Source: Maea johnstoni (Eukaryota > Annelida > Polychaeta > Spionida > Magelonidae). Taken from it: 64,000 nucleotides of DNA. Under the pieces are notes generated by a model. The model saw only the letters and a list, made by a program, of their open reading frames with translations. It was not told the origin of the DNA and ran no database searches. A program made the position numbers and the translations under genes. Positions 35,291 through 47,150 of the stretch are shown here, piece by piece. The DNA lies in assembly GCA_963942565.1 (NCBI GenBank), contig OZ012685.1:45911139-45975138 (forward strand). The letters are read 5' to 3'. Position 1 is the first letter of the stretch. Each line of letters begins with the position of its first letter.

Positions 35291-38200
35291 CGGTAAGGCT
35301 AAATCATCAAGAATCCGCGTCGATATTAAGGCGGACACTTATGGTGGTTGTGTTTGTGTTCAAGATTATTGACGATTTTCCAATGAATGAATTCCATTTC
35401 CTTTTAGGGTTAATCAACTGAATTTCCTTTAAAAGAAAATATTTTTAAAGAAAAATTAATTAGTTAATTAATTTATCTATTAATTTATATTTTACCAGAA
35501 ACCTTAATCAAATGTATTTAAGTCACTGATTTTACTCAGGTTTTCTTCTACCCTGCTTTTATTTCACCATTCAGTCTTAAATGTATTCGCAAGTGCACAT
35601 TGCCTTAAATGTATTCTCAAGAGGAAAATTGATTAAGCATATCAAAAACACCCTCCAAACAGGGTTTAAGATGTGAGGAGAAAAAACTTAAAAAATAAAC
35701 CATAACCCATAGCCCGCATTGAAAAAAAATATGAATGGCACGGTATTTTCACATTAAGCTTCTAGCCTTAATCACGAACCAAGGGCCATCAACTTTTACA
35801 AATTTGGGTAAAATATCATTACAGGAAAAGGTATCACATTTTTTCGTATTTTTTGTAAATTTTATTATTACTTCTTTTGCTTATCAACTGAGTAGTACCG
35901 AGAAGTAGGAAAGGTATCACATTTTTTCGTATTTTTTGCAAATTTTATTATTACTTCTTTTGCTTATCAACTGAGTAGTACCGAGAAGTAGACTGAATGT
36001 AAGTGATTTATAAATGAGAGTCTAGAGAGTTCGTCATGTGAAGGTCGCGTGAGTGCGACGTTTCGGCGTGGGTGGGTGTTTTGGTGTAGGGGGCGTAGGA
36101 TGCGACATGAGCGTGGAAGACAGACACAGATGAATACGTTTGAATATGCGATGGTCAAGTTTGGACTCCGGTTATGATTTTGATCAAATGAAAAAATGTT
36201 GATAGAAAATTTGGATTTTGGCAACAAGACAAAAAGATTAACTTTTTAACATAATCATTTTAATAGCGAAGAAAACCATCTACAAAAGTAAACAAAAACC
36301 TACCATACCAAAAATCTTTCTTTTTGACAAATGTCTGTCGAGCCACTCGGAGGAAGTCCAGGTAACATCAAATGAGGACTACTAAATTTTTATGACAAGA
36401 TGTGAAAAGCTCGACTTCATCCCATAAACACCTTTACAGGTTATGTACACTGCGTGCTAGATATATTTACATATAATCATTTTAAAGCCATCGAATTTTA
36501 AAAGCTATATGTTATAATATATTCAATCTATTGTAGTATCACGCTTATATGCTATACTGGATAAAAACAAAACTATTTCAAAACAAAGTTAAGACTTGGA
36601 TTGGGGAGTTTAGAGGTGAGTTAGAAAAGGTATAAATAAATAAACTCTTCTCCAAACAAAGGTGACGCTTTTTCACAGGAGAAAGTCAATATTAGGGTAA
36701 GATTAAGTGGATTCAACATGTATGCTAGCGACAACCAAGAGGGTGACACCTAGACCAAGGAGACTTGCCCCCGGGGCTCTCCGAATGGAGTGACAATGTG
36801 TCATAGATATTAAACCGGCGAGGTGAAATTATGCCGTACGTTTGCAAAGCGATGGAATATGATTTACATTTTTTCTTCTTCCAAATAAATCAAGAAGACC
36901 CGCCAATAAAAAAGAGAAATAAAATATTAAAACAAACATACCTGTACCAATGGAAGATAGTATGAAGGTTAGAATACAATATGATGACAAGGCCCATCTT
37001 ATGTTATTGGGATATAACACCTATAGGCGAAGGCAGGGTTGTATTAGTATATCACAATAACATGGCGACGGTCCTGGTATCGTGTCTATTAAGTACTCTG
37101 TGCCGCCTCAATAAACTATACATAAATTATAAGGAAATTAAGATAAAATATGCGCGTGTTCGCATTATGAGTGACTTTTACATATTTGATGAATGAGCCC
37201 ACTTATTACTATGCTTTCTTTGTGGCGTGCGAAAGTCGAAGATCCAAACCACATGCTAGTCAACTATAAATGAAGACGTTATATTACTACCCAAAGGTCC
37301 AATTGCACTATAAAGCAGGTTTAAACCTGGTTACAAGGAGACATGGTCACAAGTGTGCTAACAACTTAAGCTCGGTTTCGCTAAGGAGGTTTAAACCAGT
37401 GGTCTAAGTGTCAGGTCACAAGTGTAGTAACAAGTGTTGTATACACTTTTCTGATTTCGCTAGTGGTTTAAGTTGTCGGACCGTTCTAAATGTGGTAAAA
37501 AGTGTGGCCACAACTAGACTAGGGTAGGGGTGGTTTATTTTCTCTCTAAAAAGGATAAAATTAGTAAGGGACTGTTTTTTAAGCCAGAAATTGTTTTTGT
37601 TACGAGACGATATATATGTTTTAAAGGACAATTCCACCATGGATAAAACAGAGGCCCAAATAGTTTCTTATGGTATTCTCTACTTAAACCCAAGTTACCA
37701 CCAGTGCCAACCTTCATACAAGAAGTATAATGCTGTTTAAACACTTCCTAACGGAACCAAACTGGAGGCACTGGGGGCGGTCATTTTAGCATAGTAATAC
37801 TAGTAGCCTCTAACAGGGCTGTTGGTGCAACTAAGTCATTAGCAGCTACCTTAATGCTAATGACTTAGTTGCACCACCATAGTCTATATATCTCTGCTAT
37901 AAGTCCACAATAAGGCAAGTTCCATTCATAAACTTACAATGTCATAACAAAGTATCAATGTCTAACATACTGACTATTCTAAGTGAATTCCAGAAATTTG
38001 GTAATGAAGGGATTTTATCTATAACCCTTTCAATGTTTGCTACTACCATGTAATCATCTTATCTTGTTTAGGACCCCTTCTGATTTAAAAGTATGCGTCT
38101 AATACTTTATTGCATATTAACATGTGTTTTTGATTGTACCCACAAAATGTAGTTTTAAGAAAAGTGTGTCCATTTTCGCAAATAGTCTGACCTTTGTGAC

Positions 38201-38550
38201 CATAACGGTCCCGCAGACTTGCAACAGCAAACCCACTCCTGTTAACTAAAGGCGCCAGCGGTACCTAGGAAAATCTAAAGCAATCGCGTTTTTCGGGTGA
38301 ATTGTGTTAAGAACCTGACCAAATCTGAATAAGAGTACTCAAATTACAGTACATTAAAAACTTAAAAGCCTAAATATGTTTAACATGGTTAATAAATAGA
38401 TAAGAGGAAGGCCATCACAGCAATGTTTAGTTTCCCTACTTACCAATAGGTGTCATCATCTGCCTGAGGTGATGTTTCCTCTCCCCTCTACACCAGATTA
38501 CGAAAGAGCAAACGTGACAGGCAGAAACAAATTCAAATACTTAATGGGAC
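35291..38550. other. Intergenic region without recognised gene
   Basis: AT-rich. An 83-bp sequence is present twice in tandem at 35826-35991 (ggtatcacattttttcgta...). 37300-37560 is a stretch with repeated ggtttaaacc and gtcacaagtgt words. A perfect hairpin lies at 37824-37875. No convincing coding exon was found on either strand. Confidence 0.5.
37824..37875. repeat. Perfect 21-bp hairpin
   Basis: ggtgcaactaagtcattagc... pairs exactly with its inverse after a 10-nt loop (gctaccttaa). It probably marks the end of a foldback or MITE; similar 'gttgcacca' ends occur near 11001. Confidence 0.85.
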
Positions 38551-38559
38551 CAACCAAGA

Positions 38560-38840
38560 CAAAAAACGGCCAAAAAGCCTAGAGAAGGCTAAAAATGGCA
38601 TAATAATGCGAAATAATGCAAAAAGGGTCTAAATGGGCAAAAATAGGAAAAACAAACCAAAAAGCTAATTTAGCCCTTTCAAGCTCATTTGGGATATTTT
38701 GCTCTCTTTTACATTTTGTAGCCTTTTGGCCATACTTTGCCCTTTCTTGGCCAATTTGGTCAATTTTGGAATTTGGTGTCTCTTGCCCTTTTGTGGGTTT
38801 TGGAGTCCTTTTATGCTCAATTTGGCGTATTCCAGCGTGT
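38560..38840. other. Phased A-tracts then T-tracts
   Basis: A-tracts of 4-6 recur about every 10 bp from 38560 to 38665, followed by T-tracts with similar spacing to about 38840. Such phasing predicts bent DNA. A 110-codon minus-strand frame runs across but looks like low-complexity chance. Confidence 0.45.
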
Positions 38841-39876
38841 TTGTGCCATTGAAGGCCGTCTAGCCCCTCGATGTCCATTTCTCGGAGGTTTCGCCTCACC
38901 TGGAAGTCCAAGTTTGGATTTCTAGCAATATGTTAAAATTCTACTCTAAATCAAAATCATACTAATTTGTCCTTGGTTTTCAAGTGTAGCCTGTTAATAT
39001 TTTTGTATAGATGCATAGCTATGCTACAATAGCAGAGACGTTGTGTCAGTATACATTATTATGGAGCGTATGGTTAATATAAAGACAGATATAGGAACTG
39101 GACTCAGCAACACTTTGATTTGAAAATTATTATTTTCTTTTCAGTTTTGTTGCATTGTTTGCATATTTCGGGGTATGCGGGTCATTTACTATGAAAATGT
39201 GTTTAGTGTTTAGAAAATCAGCTTGCCCATTTTGGCAAGTGAAAATTATAACGTACTTGCCCGATAGCCCTTTTTCAAAAGTTCACATGCCAGGTCAAGC
39301 CGACAAGTACTTGTGTCGATACCTGAAATGGGAAAATAGTAGGGTTTATGTCTGAACTACTAGCCAGCCTAGCTTGTACAGGAAGTGATGCTATCAGAGC
39401 ACTACACCCAAAATTCCAATACCAGGGACAATCTATTTATATATACCTCTCTGCCAACTATACCCTTGAATTAAGATATTGCTCATCTAAGCTATACCCA
39501 ACTTTAGTCACCCCAGTTTCTTCATTCTTCTATCTCCTTTCATTCTCACATATCTCTTGCATTCTATGTTGTTCTACATTCAACGTAGAGATTTTGTTTT
39601 TAAATAGTCAAATTCATTTTTTAACCAAGATTATTCGATGATCTGACACAAGAGTGGTTGGACTAGGTGCGAGTTGACTTGATTCCGAGAGAGAAAGAGA
39701 GAAACTTACTATACTTTTAAGTTGCAGATTTAATATCCGCTACCAAAAAGTGAAAGAGAGAGAAATATTTTTATTCAAGCTGAAAATGTATTTTACCATC
39801 CGACATGCAGAATGATTTGATCAGCGACCGTCTCCTGGTGTGCGGCGCATCACGGGCAGAGCGGCATGCTACTCGG

Positions 39877-40172
39877 CAGGTGAGCGGCCTGGAAATTTAT
39901 TTCACGTCTTTGATAACTTACCTTATGTTTTTATAACATTCTAAGATGTCTACCCATATTTAGTTCTATATTGGCTCACTAGGCGGCCAGCATGGGTTCA
40001 TTTGGATTCCTGACTGACCGATGTGCCCACCCATGGTGCCATCTATCACAAGCCACAGGAACTAACACCTAGACATTAAGCAAATGATAGAGATCAGAAA
40101 AGAGAAAAGCATGATCTAATGAAATCATAGACTAGGAGCTAGTCTACTCCGAGTCGGCAGGCCGCTCACCTC
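39877..40172. repeat. Possible TIR element
   Basis: ggtgagcggcctg at 39878 faces caggccgctcacc at 40158, about 270 bp apart. The interior has no coding frame. No target duplication is clear. Confidence 0.4.
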
Positions 40173-40962
40173 CAGCAATTGAAATCTGGGGCTTGGGACG
40201 TATCATAGTCGGTTTGACCCAAGCTTGCTGACCGTTTTTCCTCTTTTTTGTTACAAAAATTAAGTGTTTGCCATCCAAATTTGGCAATTCTCTTAGGAGC
40301 ACTGTGTTCTGTACATATATACCTATTTTCTTGTTGATTTTGCGCATTAGGCCACTTTCTTTCTGTTTTATAGGGAAAATCCCATATTGATTTGGAGCAT
40401 GTCCTTTTGAAAAAAGGAAAGTTGAGAAGTTATTCCTTAAAAAGTATATCTGTGCATGTTGTATGATGAAAAAAAGATAAACATATATTTCAAAGTTGCT
40501 CATTAGGTGTCAGGTCATCAATATCTAGTTTTTGCTCAATTATTTTCATTCTTTCTCATACTCTCATGTATTATCTATTTTTTACATTCTCTCTATTTTT
40601 CTGCATTCTCTCTCCTGTACTTTTTCTACAATCCTCACTCTTCCTCATTTCTTCTTTACTTGTTTTGTTTATTCTTTCAATTTTTGCATTCCCTGCATTG
40701 TTTTATTTTTGTTTTTACTATCACTATTATTGGGCTCTCCCAAGTTATAGCAAATCAGGCAAGAACTAAATTTCATAGAAGTACTAAATGTTTAGCTTGA
40801 AGTGGCTACATTTGAAATGTTAACGAAAGTTAATAACATTTTATTGGAGGGTGCTTCACAATGGTATACTCTTTTAATGAAGGATATTGGTACTTTATGA
40901 AACCTTGGATAAAGAAAAGAATGGATATGTAGCGAGAGATCAATTACTATATGCACTACAGT

Positions 40963-41190
40963 GAGATGCTGGACTCATGCCAGGAGTCGCTGACTGGCAG
41001 CAGCGCGAGGTCACGTGGGAACAAGGACCAATCAGGTCTCTCGTATCGATTACATTACATAGAAACCTGATCTCCACCATCAGCCGGGAACCAATTAAGG
41101 GCTATTAGGGGGCTATTAGTTGACGCTGGTTGAGGCTAGCATTTTCAGGTTGGCCGGCTGGTTTCAAATCCACTTGTGTTTGGTCATCTA
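40963..41190. repeat. Interspersed repeat shared with the inside of the hAT remnant
   Basis: Words such as gaggtcacgtgggaacaagg, accaatcagg and ggttgaggctagcat occur here, and in inverse form at about 22550-22760 inside the hAT element. It is therefore an independent repeat family. Confidence 0.65.
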
Positions 41191-41579
41191 AGATGAAACT
41201 AAAACACCTGTGATTTTTTTAAATAATGCTTTCTTTAATTGATTAAACGTGTTTCTATGTTGTGAAATATGTATAAAACATTTATCTACCACATGATTAA
41301 GAAAATTTGGAAAAAGTGGCTGGATGAAAGTGATATTTGATTAAAGGGGTAAGTACAAAACCGATGCTAATTTTGGGTGATTCTGTAACAAACAAATTTC
41401 AAAAATTATATTTCGCCCAAATACCTTTTCCTAGTGAAGATTAATCTTTGTCTATTCTAAAGAAATGTTAAAGTTTATACCACCATATAGCATGATTTCA
41501 TAACCCTTTCCTTAAAAGTGATATATAAGCTTGAAAAGCAAAGGTATAATTCTGTAACAACCTGACCAAACCCTATTTA

Positions 41580-41665
41580 GTATTATTATTATCATTATTA
41601 TCATTATTATTATTATTATCATTATTATTAGTATTATTATTATCATCATCTTTACCACTGTTATT
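41580..41665. repeat. (TAT/CAT)n microsatellite
   Basis: Trinucleotide run tattattattatcattatta, imperfect, about 85 bp. Confidence 0.9.
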
Positions 41666-42106
41666 ATTACAAAAAGAGGTAGTGGTCTTGCCCTGACAAG
41701 CGGTAGAAAAGGGGTACATGATAATGATCTGTCTCAATGTCCTCAAAACACCAGATGTCACTCTACAAATCGATGTCTGTCTTCCTCTCATGTAGCCGTT
41801 TCAAGTATGAATGTTTCATTGCTATTCCAATTTCATTCAATGATTTAATCGATTGAATGCATGTATTTTTGATGACGAATTCCAGTTCTAAGCAGGCGTA
41901 GTTCAAACAATTTTGTATGGACTTGGACTTAAGACATCTTTTTCTGAATGTTGAAGAACCTGCAATTTGATATTTATCTAATAAAGAGTCTGGCCTGTAG
42001 CCCTTAACAACAGCATGCAGTTAATAAATGTGATGTGAAATACCAGATATATATATAGGTTAAGGAGATAGGAGACAGATAATAATAGCACCTACACCAG
42101 TCAAGC

Positions 42107-42121
42107 AATTGTTATGCAAAT
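42107..42121 (+). promoter_or_regulatory. SOX-POU-like composite site
   Basis: AATTGTTATGCAAAT differs in one base from the classic SOX2-OCT4 composite motif (CATTGTTATGCAAAT). It lies in a 500-bp stretch (42050-42560) that shows none of the repeat families of this window. Function is a guess. Confidence 0.35.
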
Positions 42122-43496
42122 GAGCTCTTATCTGTACCCCACTCATTCCCAGGGGCTCAACCTGGCTCAGCTGGGCATGGGCACTGCTCTACTTATCACC
42201 ACTTCCTGTGTATACCACAGGGTTGTTTAATTACTTTCTCTGGTATGGGGAATGTAGAAGAGCTCTTTAAGTATAGTCCATGGTTAAACAGGTCCATAAC
42301 ATCAGACAGGATGCAGTGACAAAACCTGATACTTTCCTGCCTCATTGTATTGTCTTAATCTACTGCTGTGGATTGCCTTTACTGTCAGAGCCGCACCTTT
42401 CAGGGGCAATACAGGATACACGTCTGATTGCAATCCCTAGGTCTGGCTTCTGATCAATAGGAACATCCCTGTCTGGAGCCCGAGCTATGAGTACAGGATA
42501 TCAACCCAATAAACACATGTCACACTTCTTTTGTTTCTCATTAATGTCTATAAAGGAAGTCGGAAGATTTAAAGGGGATATGAGTAGATAATAAACCTCT
42601 CACCCTCTGTCAATGACTGTTACCCACTCAAGACTGAAAGACATTCTCTGGCAAAAGAGGGAATATACCACATCTATTGTTCAGTTTTAAAAAAAAATGT
42701 TTCATCTCTGTTGAGTTTAATGTTTATTCAAATTATTTGAATTAAAGGGCTAGAATGCTAATTTACCTTTTTCAATACAAAGATATGAATAACCACATAC
42801 AAACATTACTAAGTGCTTTTACCTTTTGAGGAGGATTATTTACCTGGGCATGTTAGTAAGAATGCAGGTGAGTACAGTTCTATGCGTTTACAGTTTAATT
42901 CAATAAGCCTAATTTTGGTTCAACTCAAGACTTTGGACATGTCTTCAGAATGCTAATATAGATATATGTCATAAGCGCCATTTGAGTAAATAACCCCTTG
43001 CCTGACTGTCTTTAACTGTAAGTTTATCAGCATAGCTCATAACATTGATACAAGGAAATACTTATCTATTATTAATTCTAAATTTGTACATGATGTGAAA
43101 TTGAAATATATTCAAAAGTAACCCTTCATTTACTATTCAGCATACAAAATGGGAGAAAATATCGTTCTATTGTTACCTTAGAACAGGTCCAGACAATGTG
43201 ACAAATTTACAATTTCAAGTATACATATTCTCTTTGAAAATAGAACAGCGATAAAGATAAACTTCTTTATTTATCTATTTAACCTCATATACCAACTTAA
43301 AATAGTTGGTTTCTCAATGAATTAAACCAGCACAGAAGGGGAAATTTACTGAGATGACTGAGGTTTAGTCATATCACAAGTGAATAAGAGTCCCAAATGA
43401 ACCTCCAAAATACATGTATTGCAATTACGCTAACATAGGTATTCTTTACCTGATAACACTCAAGAATCAGATAATAAACTTCGTATTCATTATGTT

Positions 43497-43616
43497 GTGT
43501 TATGCATATTTTATGTTGATTCAGAGATGAAAGGGCAAAGAAATTGAGGGTTGGGATTTTCTGGAGTAAAAACCTGTTAGGGTAGGGTTACTGGAAACAA
43601 ACATCTTGATTTTAAG
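43497..43616. mobile_element. Fragment of the PIF/Harbinger-like MITE
   Basis: Only the right part is present (ttatgcatattttatgttga ... gttagggtagggttactgga ... ttttaaggc); the left TIR is missing. Confidence 0.6.
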
Positions 43617-43722
43617 GCTTAAACATGTCATTAGCTTGGCGTTTGATTTATCAAGTAGACAGTCTAGTGTCTCATAAATGAAAATTTCAACATGTGAAAA
43701 TAGATTAATTCCTCGCAGTAAA

Positions 43723-43940
43723 TTAAACCATTTATGTTGCTGGTGGTTGCTTTAGCCAGTAAAAAGTGATGTAAAAATCCTGCAGAATACTTGAAACCTG
43801 ACACAAGGGTACTCACCTGACACTACTCATCTATCCAATGAATACAAACATGACAGGGTTTAGAATTAGATGGTTTTCATAAATCTTTGTGTCATATTGC
43901 TTTAAAAGGACAAAAGCAGACTGAGCATAGGATGGGTTAA
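43723..43940 (-). mobile_element. TTAA-flanked MITE, family A, old copy
   Basis: Diverged inverted copy with TTAA at both ends (ttaaaccatttatgttgctg ... gcataggatgggttaa). Confidence 0.65.
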
Positions 43941-43969
43941 GCTAAAATGGCCTAAGGGAAATGATGCAA

Positions 43970-44090
43970 AAACCATAACAGATTAACTGTAACCCTGGCA
44001 TATTGAAACTCATCTCAGAGTACTGAGCTAGAGCCATCCAATGAATGGCAACATCACAGGGTTTAGAGGGTTTTCAACCTTAGACATTAA
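43970..44090 (-). mobile_element. Truncated family A MITE ending at the R1 border
   Basis: Matches the family A interior (ccctggcatattgaaactca ... acagggtttagagg) but stops where R1 begins at 44091. The break agrees with a rearrangement junction. Confidence 0.6.
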
Positions 44091-45819
44091 CGATCAGTTG
44101 GTCGCACGGAGGTTTTCATGGAATGTGACTGGGGCTTTATCTGACAACTGTCTGCATTCTTTCAATGCAAGCTGTCTAACATCTAGGTCCCGTGGGCAAT
44201 CATGAGGAGGTAACAATAGGCGGGTGGCCAAATCCCTAAAAGAGCTCTAGAAATATTTTTGATGGCGTTTTTCGTTACAAGTCGTCATCCATGCTTATTC
44301 ATCTCTACATAGGGTGGGCTTTAGCGTACGGGTGGATGACATGTCTGCTTTTGCTTCATAAGGGAATTTTGGGGCATTTTATGCAAAAAATCACCAAAAA
44401 AGTATGTTTTTTGGGATTTCCTTCTAGAAAATTCATTTTTTGAGATAGAAACTCAAAACTTGCTACAAATGTGTTAAAGAGGATGCTTTTGATCATAGAA
44501 CATGTTGCGTTAGTGTGAATTCAATGAACCTCCTGCTGTGAGTGATTTTGGGGTAAAAATCATCAAAAATGAGTGATTTTTGTAATTTCCCACAACTTGA
44601 ATGTCACCCTGTGGACTATTCCAAACTCACAACTAAATAGTTTTGGTTTAGAAAACTACCCAAGAAGGTGTAGAAACAGAAAGTGAGTTATGTTTGAATA
44701 TTTTCATGATATGCTACGTTTTGGGGCATTTTATAGAAAAATTGGCATTAAAACTAGTGATTTTAGGGATTTGCTTCTGGAAGGTGCAATTTTCATAGTA
44801 GGAACTTGAAACTTACCACAAATGATTTCATAAGGATGTCTATGATTATCAAATGGTTTGTGTTAGTATGAACTGTATCTGACCCCTGCTGTGAGTGATT
44901 TTGGGGTAAAAACCTATAAAATAGTAGGATTTTTGTAATTTCCCACGAGTTGAATGTCACCCTGTGGACTATTCCAAACTCGCAACTAAATAGTTCTGGT
45001 TTAGAAAACTAACCATAAAGGTTCTGATTGACAGCGTGTGTCATATTTGCATATTTCATGACATGCTACGTTTTGGGGCAATATACAGAAAAAATGGCAT
45101 AAAACAGGTGATTTTAGGGATTTGCTTCTGGAAGGTGCAATTTTCATAGTAGGAACTCAAAACTTGCCACAAATCATTTTATAAGGATGTCTATGTTAAT
45201 AAAATGTTTTGTGTTAGTATGAAATGTATCTGACCCCTGCTGTGAGTGTTTTTGGGGTAAAAACCTTTAAAATAGTAGAATTTTTGTAATTTCTCATTTA
45301 TTTGAACAAAGGTTTATTATATCTTATTCCAAGTTTCTAGACTGATATTGTTGTTACAGAATATTAACTAAGAATGGGCATATAGGGAAAATAAGTTATG
45401 TTTGCCAACCTATGACTTGCTAAATCTGGGGTGTTTTACTGAAAAATCGTCAAAAGCATGCGTTTTTAGGAATTTGCTTCTGGAAAATGCTGCCTCCAAT
45501 GTAGATGTATAAAACTTGCCTCAAATATGTTCCCATTGATGCATATGGTTGTAGGATGTGTTGTGGTAGTTGCGATTTAATGAAGCTCCTGCTGTGAGTA
45601 ATTTATTGGTAATATCCTTTAAAATCATGCATTTTTTGTATTTTCCCAGGCTTAACCTGTCAACTTAGAGACTATGCGAATGATTTTAATTTCCCAAATA
45701 AATCACTTAAGAATGAGTTGGTGAAGGAACTGGGTTAGGTTTACTAGCTTTCATTGATAAGCTATTGTTTTGAGCATTTTATGGAAAAAGTAATGAAACG
45801 TGAAAACTTATAGAAATGT
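44091..45819 (+). repeat. Repeat R1: array of about 350-bp diverged sub-repeats
   Basis: Near-identical to R2 (53590-55327), offset 9499 bp; R1 lacks 9 bp near 45695 and differs at a few dozen sites at most. Inside, the block ttttggggcattttat / gatttgcttctggaa / gctgtgagtgattttggggt recurs about every 350 bp. No open frame follows the repeats. The first 46 bp are the right end of the TIR element at 52153-53635. Confidence 0.92.
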
Positions 45820-45906
45820 TATCCTTTAGTGTGTAAGACTTTATCAATACTCAGTGAGTATTGACTACTTGTGTCAAATTTTGTTTATTTAGTATTGCTT
45901 GATATT

Positions 45907-46602
45907 ACCTGTGGCTTAATTTTTTATTTTTTTTATTTTTTTTCATTCTTGTGATTGTTGCATAACAAGGGGAAAGTAACCCTTGCAGTATTACTTGATA
46001 TTTGTCCAGTTCAACTAGTTCAGTTGTATACTTTGACATAAATTACATTTTTGAAGGTGCTACATAACTGGCAATTACAAAAACATTCAGTGCCTGTGGT
46101 GTGTATCTTTTGTTTCTTTTTCTTACTTCTTCTTGTTTATTCAGTATTACTTGACAGTTGTCCAGTTCAACTAGCTCAGTTGTATACTTAGGCATAAACT
46201 ATATTGTTAAAGGTGCAATATAACTGGCAATTATAAAAACATTTATTACCTGTGGCTTAATTTCTTGTTTTTTTGTTGTTTTTTGTGATTGTTGCATAAC
46301 AAGGGGAAAGTAACCCTTGCAGTATTACTTGATACTTGTCCAATTCGACTATACATTGTGTGATTACTGTGACAGTACCAGATACATTTTTGGTGCTTTA
46401 TTGTTAAAGAGTACTTGATTCTCTATTGTGCTTTATTGTATATCAAGGGGAAGATAACCCTTGTATAGGCTAATATATTCGGTGAATAACACCATATTTG
46501 TGTTTAACACCAAGGGAAAGATAACCTCTGGTAGGTAAACAAAACAGTTGTATATTGAGTGTGAAACATATATTTAATTGACAAAGGGAAGTTAAGCTTT
46601 GT
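45907..46602 (+). repeat. LINE leader: repeats and five palindromic motifs
   Basis: A block of about 340 bp is present about 1.5 times (45907 on and 46249 on). Within it and beyond, caaggggaaagtaacccttg or close variants occur at 45966, 46300, 46444, 46511 and 46581; each can fold on itself. The word aactggcaatta occurs twice here and, as agctggcaatta, once in the 3' UTR near 51071. Confidence 0.8.
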
Positions 46603-46913
46603 CTGAATAACTGATATTAAAGGTATATAAGGGTGTGGTTACATACTCTTACTGTCTATAATTACTAGTCTTGCAACTGTACTTATTTTATATTATAATT
46701 TTTTTGGGACTTGTTATAGTATTTGATTGAGATACATTGAGAGTGGAAAATAATTAGCTCCTGAAAATCATTTCTATTCAACCATAATTCAACTGCAAGT
46801 TGTATTTATAAATAGTTATTGTTATTCTTTTTACGAACTGTAGGTTTCATACCATTTTTTGAATTCATAGTGTTAACACACTTTTATAAATATGCTGCAA
46901 TTATTTTTCTTTC

Positions 46914-46944
<31 letters not shown>

Positions 46945-47150
46945 GTTTTATTGGTTATTTGGTTTTTTTGGAAAAATCTCCTTGGGTTATGTATATGTCA
47001 CGGTTCAAAATCACTTGCAAATGATAGGTGGGTGTGGTGTTGTTGGCATGTTGGAGTGGGACACTGGTATTATGCTTATGCCCATATTACACAATTGGAA
47101 GGTATTGCTGGTGCTGAAATTTATCACGGTAAAACAAATAAATAAACAAT

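Noticed and set aside
40507-40800. Hydrophobic Phe/Ser-rich open frames
   Set aside because: Pyrimidine-rich low-complexity DNA open in several frames at once; no start context or homology.
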